Origin: Naumannella halotolerans
Lineage (GTDB): Bacteria; Actinomycetota; Actinomycetes; Propionibacteriales; Propionibacteriaceae
Direction: 5' to 3'
Assembly: GCF_004364645.1 (NCBI RefSeq)
Contig: NZ_SOAW01000001.1
Location: 558,001-622,000, forward strand
DNA length: 64,000 bases
The position numbers and the translations under genes were made by a program. Under the pieces are notes generated by a model. It ran no database searches. It had not been told where the DNA came from and saw only the letters and a list, made by a program, of their open reading frames with translations. This document shows, piece after piece, positions 42,711-52,530 of the stretch. Within the stretch, counting starts at the first letter, position 1. Each line of letters starts with the position of its first letter.

Positions 42711-43877
42711 ATGAGTCCCGACGGTCGCCAGCGGCGAAGCCTCGGTCAGCTGCGAACCCGCGTCGGCGAGTTGCGCGCGGGCACCGCAGCAAGAGCTGGC
42801 CGAGCCCTGGATCACATCGGACGGGACAGACGCAGCTGGATCCGCCACGGCATTGCCGCGGCCGCCATCGCAGGACTCGGCCTTGCCGGCGCTGGCGCGG
42901 TCGCCATGACCGGCGTTGCCCATGAGGCGAACCCTGCGGCCACCGGAATCTCCAGTACGGCTGGCGCGCCCGATGACGCGGGCTCCACCGGGCACCAGGC
43001 CGACACCTCTGGCCGGTCGCGCGCGGGCCTTCGGGAGGCAACACGCAGTGGTCAGCGCAGCGATACCCAAGGCAGCGGCAGTAGCGAGGAGCAGAGCACG
43101 GGCCAGCCTCTCGACGGCACCGTCGACATGGCGGCGCGCCGGGCAGCCCAGAAGAACAGCAAGGTTGTCGACACCGGCCAGGAGGACACGCGGGCGGAGG
43201 AGGCTGCCCGGCAACGATCAGAGGCGTTGAAATCCGACGCCGAGAAGAGCCGCAAACTATCGGGAACGCTCAGCAAGGAGCAGCGTCAACAGCAGATGCG
43301 AGCGGCCCAAGAAGCTGACGCGGGCAAGGGCAATGCATCCTCCGGTAGCACGGCGGTCGGCCGGACCGACTCGGCATCGAGCGACAACGGCTCCGACAGC
43401 GGTACTGCCGATCTCGGCAGTTCAGACACTGCAGGCGGCACGAGCAACGGGGGCGGGGCATTGCCGATCGCCAAGGGAAGTTACAACATCGTCGCCACGT
43501 TCGGGCAGGTCGGATCCTGGTCGCGCTATCACACTGGCGTGGACTTCGCTGCCCCGATCGGGACACCGATCAGAGCGACAGCCGATGGGGTCGTCACCAA
43601 CGGCGGTACCGGTCCGGCCAGCGGTTGGGCGGGCATCTACGTCAGCATCAAGTTCCCCGACGGGAAGCAGATGCTGATGGCGCACATGGCGTCGGCCGCG
43701 GTCCGCACCGGGCAGCGGGTTGCCGCCGGTCAGGTCATCGGCCGGGTGGGCATGACCGGCCGGACGTTCGGCCCGCACACACACCTGGAGCTGTACCCCG
43801 CTGGCGTCACTCCCGGCAATGTCTACCGGACGGTGAATCCACTGCCTTGGTTCACTGCGAAAGGCTTGAAGCCGTAG
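42711..43877 (+). CDS. Exported M23-family peptidoglycan endopeptidase
   Basis: The 388-residue protein has a membrane anchor or signal near residues 45-65 (GIAAAAIAGLGLAGAGAVAM), a long Ser/Thr/Gln-rich, charged linker and a C-terminal M23 (LytM-like) domain from about residue 255. The zinc ligands are in HTGVDFAAP and GPHTHLEL. It likely trims cell wall peptides. ATG 42,711 with GAGGAG upstream. The only plus-strand gene between merR and 62.7 kb; its link to metals is unclear, and it may be cargo of the island. Confidence 0.88.
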   Translation: MSPDGRQRRSLGQLRTRVGELRAGTAARAGRALDHIGRDRRSWIRHGIAAAAIAGLGLAGAGAVAMTGVAHEANPAATGISSTAGAPDDAGSTGHQADTSGRSRAGLREATRSGQRSDTQGSGSSEEQSTGQPLDGTVDMAARRAAQKNSKVVDTGQEDTRAEEAARQRSEALKSDAEKSRKLSGTLSKEQRQQQMRAAQEADAGKGNASSGSTAVGRTDSASSDNGSDSGTADLGSSDTAGGTSNGGGALPIAKGSYNIVATFGQVGSWSRYHTGVDFAAPIGTPIRATADGVVTNGGTGPASGWAGIYVSIKFPDGKQMLMAHMASAAVRTGQRVAAGQVIGRVGMTGRTFGPHTHLELYPAGVTPGNVYRTVNPLPWFTAKGLKP

Positions 43878-43995
43878 GGGCCCTGAAGCGGCCGGGTGTC
43901 GTTTTGAGACGGGTCGAGCTCGCTGGTGGTGCCGCGGTAACGGCTGAGTCGCTGTCGTACCCCAGGGGTATCGATGTCAACCGTTCGCTTCTTGG

Positions 43996-45066
43996 TTAGA
44001 TGCCTGCGTAGGAGTGGAGCCCGGAGAGGAGCAGGTTCACTCCGATGAAGTTGAACCAGAAGACGGCAACCCCGAGCAGCGCGATGACGGCTGCGCGTAC
44101 TCCTTTCCAGCCGGCGGTCGATCGGGCGTGGAGGTAGCAGGCGAAGATCATCCAGGTGACGAGCGCCCAGACCTCCTTGGGGTCCCATCCCCAGTAGCGG
44201 CCCCAGGCGTACTCGGCCCAAACTGCTCCGGCGGCGATGGTGAACGTCCACAGCGGGAAGGCGAAGGCGAAGAGCCGGTAGGCGATCACGTCTATGCGGC
44301 GCGAATCGGGGAGTCGGAGGAGGTAGCCCTTCTCGGTTCCCTTGTCCTCGGCCCGCTTCTTGATCAGGTACAGGATCGAGACAGCGCCACCGATGTTGAA
44401 TGCTGCTCCGCTGATCGTCGCGGCGGTGATGTGGATGATGAACCAGTAGGAGTTCAGCGACGGCACCAACCCGGCGACTGCGACGTAGAACACCGTGACG
44501 GCCAGGCCGTTGCCGACCGTGGCGATCATGGTGATGGGCAGGCCGAGCCAGCGCATCCCCATCTTGGCCAGGACCAGGTAGCCGGCGACGATGATCACCA
44601 TCGCCATGGTGGTGAACTCGAACATGTTGCCCAGCGGCCAGCGGTGAGCCGCGATGCCCCGGGCGGTAATGCCGGCGATCGCGCAGGCCAGCCCGATCAG
44701 GGTGAAGGAGATGCCCATTCGACCGAACATCTCGGTCCTTTGCTGCGGCATCGGATCGCCGGAGGGTTCGTGGGTGTCGCCTTCGGGCTCAAAGGTGGGT
44801 GAGTCAGGCGTGGCTTGGGCGGCGGTCCGGGTGATCGTCAGGGTGGACGCTGAGGCCTCTGCTGCGCGGCTGGTCGTTGCGCGTGTGCTGGGGCGGGTTC
44901 CGGTCTCGATGTCGTTCGCTGCCTCGCGCTCACCGGTGCCGGTGGTGCTTCGTGCGGTGGTGACTTTTCGTGCGGCTGCCCATTCGATGCTGTGCATGGT
45001 GAGGGCCAGGGCGTAGATCACGGTCGCGGTGACCAGTGCGAGGTTGGAGAAGTAGTCGATCGTCAT
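43996..45066 (-). CDS. ccsB: Cytochrome c biogenesis protein CcsB/ResC
   Basis: The 356-residue membrane protein has the haem-handling WWD-like motif (GRYWGWDPKEVWAL) and about eight helices, with a Thr/Glu-rich insertion after the first helix. With ResB it forms the system II cytochrome c synthase, which carries haem out and attaches it to CxxCH. The start overlaps the resB stop (ATGA). No c-type cytochrome is encoded in this window. Confidence 0.92.
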   Translation of the reverse strand: MTIDYFSNLALVTATVIYALALTMHSIEWAAARKVTTARSTTGTGEREAANDIETGTRPSTRATTSRAAEASASTLTITRTAAQATPDSPTFEPEGDTHEPSGDPMPQQRTEMFGRMGISFTLIGLACAIAGITARGIAAHRWPLGNMFEFTTMAMVIIVAGYLVLAKMGMRWLGLPITMIATVGNGLAVTVFYVAVAGLVPSLNSYWFIIHITAATISGAAFNIGGAVSILYLIKKRAEDKGTEKGYLLRLPDSRRIDVIAYRLFAFAFPLWTFTIAAGAVWAEYAWGRYWGWDPKEVWALVTWMIFACYLHARSTAGWKGVRAAVIALLGVAVFWFNFIGVNLLLSGLHSYAGI

Positions 45067-46820
45067 GTCGTCTCCTTCGGTGATTGGTTGTCGGTGGTCG
45101 GGTCGGGCTCTGCCGGTTCGCTTCCGTGCCCGGGTGGGGTCTGGTTGCGTGAGCTCGTTTGCAGGTCGAGGCTGTTGGCGAGGGCTTCGACGTCTTCGGT
45201 GAGTCCGGTTCGGGCGTCGGCTCGGTCGAGTCCGGCGATCTCGAGGAGGTTGTGGTCGTCGACCCGTCGGATCCGTGCCCAGATCCGCCGGGGACGGATG
45301 AACAGGGAAAAGCTCAGCCCCAGAATTGCGGTCGCGATCGCAGCGATCGTGATGGGTGCGCCGGGGGAGTCGCCGACCTGGATCTTGATCCAGCGCTGCA
45401 CCCCGTCCAGTTGGATGGATCCTTGCCCGTTGGGCAGCTTTTGGATGTATCCGGGTCGGAGGATGAACCGGAGCGGCTGTTTGGGGTCCTTCGGGTTCAT
45501 GATCTGGGTCATGCCGCGGGTGTCGAGCGAGTAGACGCTCTGGGGTTGGCCGGTCTCGGCGGTGGGCTTGCCCGACCAGGCGTTCAGGAACAGTTGGGGA
45601 TTCAACGCGTCGGGGAACACCGAGCGGGGCCCGGAGCTGTCCACGTAGGCGCTGGGCAGGAAGAAGCCTTCAAAGCCCAATTTGTGGGGTCTGGCGTCGG
45701 GCGCACTGATCGCCCCGGCGGAGGTGAAGTTGCCGTCCTGCGGCAGGAAGATCACCGGCCCGGAGTAGGCGACGTTGCCGTCGCCGTCCTTCACCGTCAC
45801 GATCGGCGCGTATCCCCAGGCGATCAGGTGCACCTTTTCGCCGCCGGCCAGGTTGAGTGGATGGTTGACCTGGAGTGTTTCCCGCCGTGGTTTGTCACCG
45901 GGACGGTCGGTGACGGTGACGACGGCCTTGAACTCCCGAGCCGCCCCTCGCTGGACATCGCCGGTCTCGAACTTCACGTCGAAGCTGTCGACCTTGATGC
46001 TGAAGGGGGTCAGGGACGATTGCCGAAACAGGGGGCCAGCTTTGAAGTCGTCATACTGCACCAGGTCGTTGGTGAAGCTTTCGCCTCCCACGACTAGCGC
46101 CCGGTCGCCGCGGAAGTTGTTCAGCCAGACCACCGCCACGCCGACCAGTAAGAAGACCAGGCTGATGTGGAAGACGAGGTTGCCCGCCTCTCGTAGGTAG
46201 CCCCGCTCGGCGGCCAGTGACCCGTCGGGGTGCTGGGCGACCCGGTAGCGTCTGCGCCGCAGGTTGTCGCGTAGTTGAGCGATGATCGCTTCGTTCTCAG
46301 ACGCGATTTGGTCTGGTTCCACGTCTGGGAGGTCGACCGATTCGTAGGCGGGCAGCCGATGCAGATAGCGGGGAGTGCGGGGCGGCTGTGCTCGTACGGC
46401 TCGGAGATAGACACGCAGGCGCGGGATGATGCAGCCGATCAGGCTGATGAACAGCAGGATGTAGATCGCGGAGAACCAGGGCGAGGTGTAGACGTTGAAG
46501 AGTCCGGCCTTGTCATAGATCGGCCCGAGCGTTTTGTGCTGTTGCAGGAACGTCTTGACGCGCACCGGCGAGATGTTCTGCTGCGGCACCAACGATCCGG
46601 GCACCGCGGCCAGTGCCAGCAGGAACAGCAACGCCAGCGCCGTCCGCATGGTGATCAACTGCGTCCACAGGAACCGCAGCCAGCCGAGGAATCCGATCAC
46701 CGGCGCATTGGAGGAAGTCCTGCGAGTGGCGGGTTCGGTGGTTGCGATGCCCGCCGCGTCGGGATCGGCTCGCGGGCCAGGTGCGGTATCGGATCTGCTG
46801 GTGGGGCGGAGATCATTCAT
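45063..46820 (-). CDS. resB: Cytochrome c biogenesis protein ResB
   Basis: The 585-residue protein has three N-terminal helices, a large outside domain (about residues 220-480) and a final helix (APITIAAIATAILGLSFSLF), the ResB/Ccs1 layout. Partner of CcsB in system II. It overlaps the upstream His-rich protein gene by 8 nt and is coupled to ccsB, so the three form a tight operon. Confidence 0.92.
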   Translation of the reverse strand: MNDLRPTSRSDTAPGPRADPDAAGIATTEPATRRTSSNAPVIGFLGWLRFLWTQLITMRTALALLFLLALAAVPGSLVPQQNISPVRVKTFLQQHKTLGPIYDKAGLFNVYTSPWFSAIYILLFISLIGCIIPRLRVYLRAVRAQPPRTPRYLHRLPAYESVDLPDVEPDQIASENEAIIAQLRDNLRRRRYRVAQHPDGSLAAERGYLREAGNLVFHISLVFLLVGVAVVWLNNFRGDRALVVGGESFTNDLVQYDDFKAGPLFRQSSLTPFSIKVDSFDVKFETGDVQRGAAREFKAVVTVTDRPGDKPRRETLQVNHPLNLAGGEKVHLIAWGYAPIVTVKDGDGNVAYSGPVIFLPQDGNFTSAGAISAPDARPHKLGFEGFFLPSAYVDSSGPRSVFPDALNPQLFLNAWSGKPTAETGQPQSVYSLDTRGMTQIMNPKDPKQPLRFILRPGYIQKLPNGQGSIQLDGVQRWIKIQVGDSPGAPITIAAIATAILGLSFSLFIRPRRIWARIRRVDDHNLLEIAGLDRADARTGLTEDVEALANSLDLQTSSRNQTPPGHGSEPAEPDPTTDNQSPKETT

Positions 46821-47547
46821 TGGCGTCGAAGGCGAAGCTCGAGGGCGGATTGTCGGTCGCGTTCCGGGGGCCGTAGATCAGTGAGATCTGGCGTCGCTCG
46901 CCGAGTTGGATCGTTGCGGGGTTGCCGCTGAACCGTTTGCCGTCCACGTAGGCGCGCAGGCTGTCGGTCTTGTTGTTGGTCAGGCCGCCGATGCCTTGGC
47001 CGTCGAGTCGCACGTCCCACTCGGCGAACAGCTGTCCGAGGGTGTATTTGCCGTCGGTCTTGTGTGACTCGACGTGCAGGACGCCGCGTTCGTCGTGGGT
47101 GTGCAGCTCCGACATCGAGCCGGTCTTCGCGTCGACGCCGATTGCTCCCGGTACCGCGAGCGGCTGGCCGTTGACGGTGATGTCCAGATGGGAGTGGAAG
47201 TGCGCGGCGGTGCCTTCCATGTTCGATGCCTGCAGACCGGCGGCCTCGGCCAGGCGGCCCGGATCGGCCGGGAGCCCCCACGGCGGCAGATCGCTTCGCC
47301 CCTTGGTGCCGGCCACCGGCCCAGCGGCGTTGGGTGCTGATACTTGCCGGGCCACCAGCCAAATGCCGATGCCGAGGGCACCGGCGACGATGACCGCGGT
47401 GACCCCGACCAGGAAACGCCGCCGCGTTCGGGCGCGGGCCTCCTGCCGTTTCATCTCTGCCAACCGGGCGCGGGCGCGCGCGGATCCGGGTTCGCGATTG
47501 GTCGATGCACCGTGTCGATGCTTGTTCTTCGATCGCTTCTGATTCAC
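46813..47547 (-). CDS. Membrane-anchored extracytoplasmic protein with His motifs
   Basis: The 244-residue protein has a basic N-terminus, one helix (RRFLVGVTAVIVAGALGIG) and an outside domain. The domain holds HFHSHLDITVNG and ELHTHDERGVLHVES, clusters of His that could bind a metal or haem, then a TLGQLFAEWDV segment. Similar proteins occur widely in actinobacteria without a name. GTG at 47,547 follows GGAAAC-type spacing. Overlap with resB suggests a role in cytochrome or metal assembly. Confidence 0.72.
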   Translation of the reverse strand: MNQKRSKNKHRHGASTNREPGSARARARLAEMKRQEARARTRRRFLVGVTAVIVAGALGIGIWLVARQVSAPNAAGPVAGTKGRSDLPPWGLPADPGRLAEAAGLQASNMEGTAAHFHSHLDITVNGQPLAVPGAIGVDAKTGSMSELHTHDERGVLHVESHKTDGKYTLGQLFAEWDVRLDGQGIGGLTNNKTDSLRAYVDGKRFSGNPATIQLGERRQISLIYGPRNATDNPPSSFAFDANE

Positions 47548-47702
47548 GTTCCTGTTTCCTGTCGTGCTGGAGAGTCTGAGGAGCTTGTCTGACTGCTCAA
47601 CCGGGCGCGCAGTGATCAAGCCGGGTGTGCAATTGATGGGCCGAGGAGCGGGACGAATTGCTGGGGCTCACCGCAGCCTGCTCATGGCCCGGGCGGGTGG
47701 GG

Positions 47703-48161
47703 TCAGATCCGAAGAATCGACAGCTCTATGAGACTGGGAGCCGGTCGGCGACGCCAATGTGCGACGGCTCCGATGGCCGATCCGATGCTGCGGGCTCGGC
47801 AACGCCACCATCGACCGGGGGTTCGCCCACGAACGATCACGGCCACCGCCAGCAAGACGATGGTCATGACGCAGCCAGCCGCGGCGATGCAGCCCATCGG
47901 ACCGGTCGGTCGGTCATGCGATGAAGCCGCCAACGAAGGGGGCGCGCAGCTGGGACAGCCGCTCAACGGTTGTCGAGTTGCTGGATGTCGACCGGGTGGG
48001 TTGCTTGCCGTGACTGGAGCATGAATCGGCTGCGCGTCGGGTGGCACGCGGTGCACCGACGAATTGCTCGGCGGCACGGGTTCGGCTGACGTCAACACCA
48101 TCGGGTGCATCAGCGCGAGGCTGACCAGCAGGGCGAGGCCGGTCGCGCGGGAGACGCTCAT
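47703..48161 (-). CDS. Small two-helix membrane protein, Cys/His/Pro-rich loop
   Basis: The 152-residue protein has an N-terminal helix (TGLALLVSLALMHPMVL), a Pro/His-rich loop with CPSC, a second helix beginning CIAAAGC and ends ELSILRI. Layout resembles the protein at 53,345 and the C-terminal ending of that at 62,762 (ELSIYRT), perhaps DUF6153-like. It overlaps the upstream gene (ATGA). Function unknown; metal or thiol chemistry is suggested by context. Confidence 0.6.
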   Translation of the reverse strand: MSVSRATGLALLVSLALMHPMVLTSAEPVPPSNSSVHRVPPDAQPIHAPVTASNPPGRHPATRQPLSGCPSCAPPSLAASSHDRPTGPMGCIAAAGCVMTIVLLAVAVIVRGRTPGRWWRCRARSIGSAIGAVAHWRRRPAPSLIELSILRI

Positions 48162-48472
48162 TCCTCCGACACCTCCGGGCTGGCGAGCTCGCTTTCCCAG
48201 AGCTGGAAGTCGTCAGAGGTGTCTTCGGTGCTGCCAGCCGCCCTCCGCAACCAGATCATCGACACGGCGCAGACGGTCAACAGCGTCGCGATCGACGCCA
48301 CAGTGACGGCACCGCGACGCCAAAGGTCCACAAGTAGCAGGCAGGCGCTCCAGGCTCCGGCCACCTGGAGCAACCCGGGAAACACTCGTGCAGAAGGGCG
48401 CGTCCGTACGCAGCCCAGGCCGGTCGCCACCATCAGAACCGCGGTGCAGATCAGGCTACTCACGATCATCAT
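48158..48472 (-). CDS. Small integral membrane protein
   Basis: The 104-residue protein has three hydrophobic segments (for example MIVSSLICTAVLMVATGLGC and AVTVASIATLLTVCAVSMIWL) and an acidic tail. No family recognised. It begins inside the 3' end of lnt (overlap 17 nt) and ends overlapping the next gene, so it is translationally coupled in the lgt-lnt operon. Confidence 0.6.
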   Translation of the reverse strand: MMIVSSLICTAVLMVATGLGCVRTRPSARVFPGLLQVAGAWSACLLLVDLWRRGAVTVASIATLLTVCAVSMIWLRRAAGSTEDTSDDFQLWESELASPEVSEE

Positions 48473-50195
48473 CACGCTCCTGCCGCTCTCGCCGGCGGGC
48501 GCGGCCACGCCCGACCGTCGCCGTGAGGCAGCCGCTCAGCGCGAGGAGTGCGAGGCCACGCTCCAGCCAGGGGGCGATCCGCACCGCCGGGGTGATGTTG
48601 GTGCGCAGCGGCATCGTCACCACGGTCGAGGCGGCGGTGCGCTCGTGGGTCTTCCACTGCACACGGCCGTCCCGGCCGATGAAGCCGGAGACTCCGTTGG
48701 TGGTGGCGACGGCGATCTCGCGGCGGGTCTCCATCGCTCGTGCCCGGGTGATGGCGAACTGCTGGTCGACCTGGCCGGTCCCGACGTAGGTCGCATTGTT
48801 GCTCTGGACCAGGAAGAGCTGCGCACCGCCGGTGATCACGTCGTAGATCGTGTCGTCGTAGGCCAGCTCGAAACAGATCGCATCCCCCACGATGACCGGC
48901 TGCTCCGGGCCGCCGGCCAGGCGGAGGGGGACCGGGAGTGCGCCGGGCCGGGTGCCCGGCACCGACTGTGCGCCGACCAGCTTCAAGATCGGGAACACGG
49001 GCAGCAGTCGGTCGCGGAAGGGGATCCATTCGCCGAACGGGACCAGGTTGCGCTTGTCGTAGCGGGCCACGATGCCCCGGCGGGGGTCCCACCACAGGCC
49101 GCTGGTCTGCCGCTGGTCGACGCCGGGGCCGTCCATCACCGCTCCGGCGAAGATGGGAACCCCGGCAAGCTCGGTCGCGGACTGCAGCTGGTCGCGCGTG
49201 ATCGGGTCGACGGTCGGGTCGATGTCGGTGGAGTTCTCCGGCCACAGGACGAAGTCGGGCCGGGCGATCCGTCCCTGGTCTGCGGCGTTGATCAGTCGGC
49301 GGGTCTCCTGGACGTGGTTCGCGGTGACGGCGCGCATCCGGCCCATCGCGTCGATCCCTTTCCCCGGCACGTTGCCCTGGACTATGCCCACACGCGCCTT
49401 CTGTGCAGGGGCCGGCGGGCCGGGATTCCACCCGGACAGGGCCAAACCCGTGCCCATCACGATCGACCAGGTCGCCAATGCCGGTATCGCTGTCCGGGCC
49501 ACCATGCTGCGTGTCAGCGGTCCGTGCGATCGCCGTGCCCGGATGATCTCGATCGCCAGCCAGCCGACGCACTGGGCCAGCAGAGCCACCGCGAACGACA
49601 CGCCTACGGTGCCGATGAAGGGCAGCAGTCCGGCCAGCGGGGTATCCACTGCGGTGTAGGCCAGACGGGTCCAGCCGAAACCGCCGAACGGATATCGCGA
49701 GTAGAGGTACTCGACGCCGACCCAGGCAGCAGCGGCGATCACCGGCCAGAACCGGAGCCGCCCGATCATCGACAGCGCGACGCCGAGCAGCCCGAAGAAG
49801 ACGGCCTCGAATCCGATCAGGCCGACCACACCCAGGTAGGCGGCCGCGCCGCCGCCGACGATCACCCGGACCCAGCCGATCGCCACCAGGAGCATCGCCA
49901 CCCCGAACGCGTACCCGGCCGCGAAGCCGCGACGTGCCGGAGCCTTGCGAACGGCCACCGACAGTCCCGCTACGCCGAGGAAGCCCAGCGGCCACAGCGC
50001 GTACGGCTGAAACGCGAACCCGACCGCGGACCCGGACAGGGTCGCCAAGATCAGCCGGCCCAGCGATCGGAGCCTGCGATCGGCGAGGATCCCGCTCGAA
50101 GCCGCACCGGTTGACCCGCTGAGAACAGCACCGTCCACCACGCTGGCTGCCGCGCTGGCGATGCTGCCGGTCGACGTATCACGCCGGGACGTCAT
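48456..50195 (-). CDS. lnt: Apolipoprotein N-acyltransferase (island copy)
   Basis: Lnt adds the third acyl chain to lipoproteins. The 579-residue protein has an N-terminal six-helix part and a nitrilase domain with the catalytic triad Glu (WPENSTDIDP), Lys (YDKRNLVPFGE) and Cys (GDAICFELAYD). Actinobacteria have functional Lnt. It overlaps the broken lgt (ATGA) and the small membrane protein gene, so lipoprotein maturation genes travel together here. Confidence 0.92.
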   Translation of the reverse strand: MTSRRDTSTGSIASAAASVVDGAVLSGSTGAASSGILADRRLRSLGRLILATLSGSAVGFAFQPYALWPLGFLGVAGLSVAVRKAPARRGFAAGYAFGVAMLLVAIGWVRVIVGGGAAAYLGVVGLIGFEAVFFGLLGVALSMIGRLRFWPVIAAAAWVGVEYLYSRYPFGGFGWTRLAYTAVDTPLAGLLPFIGTVGVSFAVALLAQCVGWLAIEIIRARRSHGPLTRSMVARTAIPALATWSIVMGTGLALSGWNPGPPAPAQKARVGIVQGNVPGKGIDAMGRMRAVTANHVQETRRLINAADQGRIARPDFVLWPENSTDIDPTVDPITRDQLQSATELAGVPIFAGAVMDGPGVDQRQTSGLWWDPRRGIVARYDKRNLVPFGEWIPFRDRLLPVFPILKLVGAQSVPGTRPGALPVPLRLAGGPEQPVIVGDAICFELAYDDTIYDVITGGAQLFLVQSNNATYVGTGQVDQQFAITRARAMETRREIAVATTNGVSGFIGRDGRVQWKTHERTAASTVVTMPLRTNITPAVRIAPWLERGLALLALSGCLTATVGRGRARRRERQERDDDRE

Positions 50196-51156
50196 GCCCG
50201 ACCACCGTCTCGGCTCCCAGCGCTACCCGAGTGTTGCCCTTCCGATGTGGGCCGTTGGATCGTCGATGCTGGCTGGTCCCTCGGAGGGTTGCTCGGCTGG
50301 CCGGCGTCGTGGACCTGGTCGCCCTCCACGATTTCCTCCCGGCCCGGCTTGTTGCGGATCAGCCAGAGGAAGCAGCTCAGGGCGGCCAGGAAGACGATCA
50401 CCGAGACGTAGTCGTTGAGCCGGAACGGGCCGAGGTGATGCGCGGGGTCGATGCGCAGGTGCTCCACCCATGCTCTGCCGGCGGTGTAGAGCATCACATA
50501 CAGCATGAACGCCTTGCCGTGGCCCAGCCGGAACCGACGGTCGAGCGCAATCACCGCGATGCCACCGCGAGGTCCCAGATCAGCTCGTACAGGAACGTCG
50601 GGTGGAAGGTGGCGTACTGCTCGTAGCCGACGGGCCGGTACTGCGGGTCGATCTCCAAGGCCCACGGCAGCGTGGACGGCCGGCCGAAGAGCTCCTGATT
50701 GAACCAGTTGCCCAGGCGGCCGACGGCCTGGGCGATGGCCACCCCCGGCGCGAGAGCATCGGCGAGCGCCCAGAATCTGATCCGGCGGCGGCGCGCGACC
50801 AGGTAGCCGCCGAACGCGCCGAGCGCGACACCGCCCCAGATGCCCAGGCCGCCGTCCCAGACGAAGAACGCTCGATACCAGGTGCGGCCCGGTCCGAAGT
50901 AGAGCTGGTAGTCGGTGATCACGTGGTAGAGGCGGGCTCCGACGATGCCGAACGGCACCGATACCAGGGCGACGGTCTCGACCGCGTCGCGGCTGCCGCC
51001 TCGGGCGATCCACCGTCGGGTGGCGACGATCGTGCCGATGATCACGCCCGCGATGATGCACAGCGCGTACGCCCGGATCGGGAGTCGCCCGAACAGCAAC
51101 CATTCCCTCCACGGAGGGCTCGGAATGAAGAGCACGGGCAGGACGTGGTCTATCAC
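50192..51156 (-). pseudogene. lgt: Prolipoprotein diacylglyceryl transferase with a 1-base deletion
   Basis: Lgt transfers diacylglycerol to prolipoproteins. The first part reads MIDHVLPVLFIP onward, with the Lgt segments GIVGARLYHVITDY and VGRLGNWFNQELFG, to a stop at 50,551. The rest continues in another frame (IALDRRFRLGHGKAF onward). Inserting one base near 50,561 restores LAVAIAVIALDRRFRLGHG and a full frame of 322 codons. The cause may be a real mutation or a sequencing error. The GTG at 51,156 has AAAGGAG 8 nt upstream; GTG 51,162 is too close to it. Confidence 0.85.
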
Positions 51157-51454
51157 GGGCACGACTCCTTTCCGACCTCGGCGTGGCGGAACTCGGACGT
51201 GCCGAGTACCGAGCGGCCGGTAGGCGGAGCCCCGCGCAACGCCCGAAGGGGAGCGTAATGGGGGACGTAATCGGTATCGCTTCGATGCCTGGGAACGCTG
51301 GTGCCTGGCCACCGGGCCATCGCCGGTGCGGGGGACGGAATCATTGGCTGCCTCCGCTGGGTTTCAAGGGTGTCGAGAGATTGGCGGCGTCATGCCGTGA
51401 GCGTCTGCCGTTGTCCGGAGCAGTTCGACATTGCATGGGCTCGGTGAGTGCTCG
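51157..51454. other. Gap with no recognised gene
   Basis: About 300 bp between the lgt start and the end of the ccdA operon. It must hold the lgt-lnt promoter; I see no convincing hexamer pair, gene or terminator. Confidence 0.4.
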
Positions 51455-51757
51455 TCAGCGATGATTCTGACGACCGGATCCTGGGCGGCGGGAAGTGATG
51501 ACAATGCTGCCGACAACTGCGAGAACGCCGGCCGCGGGATATCCGAGCACCAGGTCTTGCCAGCCCATGGCCAGTGGGATCGGCCTCCATCCCAGGTGCG
51601 CGAGCCAGTGCGTGATGCCCATCACCACGGCCAGCACGACCAGGATCCAACCGGCGACGCGGCGCGGAGTCCACACGCGCAGTTGACGGTTCATCTCGCG
51701 TTGGCGTTGCTTTCGACGGCGCTGGTCCGGAGTGCCGTTTCCGTGCGGTCGTTTCAT
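51455..51757 (-). CDS. Small two-helix membrane protein of the ccdA operon
   Basis: The 100-residue protein has a basic N-terminus (MKRPHGNGTPDQRRRKQRQ) and two helices (GWILVVLAVVMGITHWLAHLG and LVLGYPAAGVLAVVGSIVI). No family recognised. It starts with a one-base overlap to the ccdA stop (TGATG), so it is coupled to ccdA and probably assists thiol or cytochrome assembly. Confidence 0.62.
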   Translation of the reverse strand: MKRPHGNGTPDQRRRKQRQREMNRQLRVWTPRRVAGWILVVLAVVMGITHWLAHLGWRPIPLAMGWQDLVLGYPAAGVLAVVGSIVITSRRPGSGRQNHR

Positions 51758-52524
51758 CAGATCACCGTCACGAATCCGCTGATGGATTGTCGGAGCGCAC
51801 CGATCACATTGGTCCACAAACCGGTGGCCATCAGCAGGCCGACGATGATCATGGAGACGCCGCCGATGCGCATGATCAACTGTTGCCTGTTCCGCAGTGC
51901 GCGGGCGGCGGTGCTGATCTTGTTGAACGCGATCGCCGCGGCGATGAACGGGATGCCGAGTCCGAGCGTGTACGCGATGGCCAGCCACGCCCCTTTGGCT
52001 GCGGTCGCCTGACTCATCGCCATGGTCAGCACGACCCCGAGGGTCGGCCCGATGCACGGCGTCCAGCCCAGCCCGAAGACGAAGCCGATCAGCGGGGCCG
52101 CGAGAAGCCCGAAGCGAGGTAGCCAACTGAGTCGCAGGTCGCGCTGGGCGAAGCGGAGGAGGCCGGCGAAGGCCAGTCCGAGCCCGATCATGATCACGCC
52201 CATGACTCGGGTGAGCGGGTCCTGCCAGGTGATGAACCTGCTGCCCAGCAGCCCGGCCAGGGACGCGCTCGCAACGAAGACCACGCCGAACCCGGCGACG
52301 AACAGGCTGCTGCCCATCAAGGTCCGTCCCAGACGATGCCGTGAGCCGCCGGCGACGAGATCGGCGGCAGACATGCCAGTGGCGTAGGAGATGTAGCCGG
52401 GCAGCAGCGGGATGACGCAGGGGGAGAAGAACGACACCAAACCGGCGAGGAACGCGACCGGGAGGGCGACCGGCATCGACCCGCTCACCGACTGTGTCGC
52501 CCATGCGGCCAGTTGATCAAGCAT
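51757..52524 (-). CDS. ccdA: Cytochrome c biogenesis protein CcdA
   Basis: The 255-residue, six-helix protein has the redox cysteines in FSPCVIPLLPGY and GWTPCIGPTLG. CcdA moves reducing power from cytoplasmic thioredoxin to outside thiol proteins such as ResA. It follows the TlpA/ResA-like lipoprotein gene by 6 nt. Distinct from the longer, Cys-tailed CcdA-like protein of the mer operon. Confidence 0.93.
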   Translation of the reverse strand: MLDQLAAWATQSVSGSMPVALPVAFLAGLVSFFSPCVIPLLPGYISYATGMSAADLVAGGSRHRLGRTLMGSSLFVAGFGVVFVASASLAGLLGSRFITWQDPLTRVMGVIMIGLGLAFAGLLRFAQRDLRLSWLPRFGLLAAPLIGFVFGLGWTPCIGPTLGVVLTMAMSQATAAKGAWLAIAYTLGLGIPFIAAAIAFNKISTAARALRNRQQLIMRIGGVSMIIVGLLMATGLWTNVIGALRQSISGFVTVI

Positions 52525-52530
52525 TGCCGC

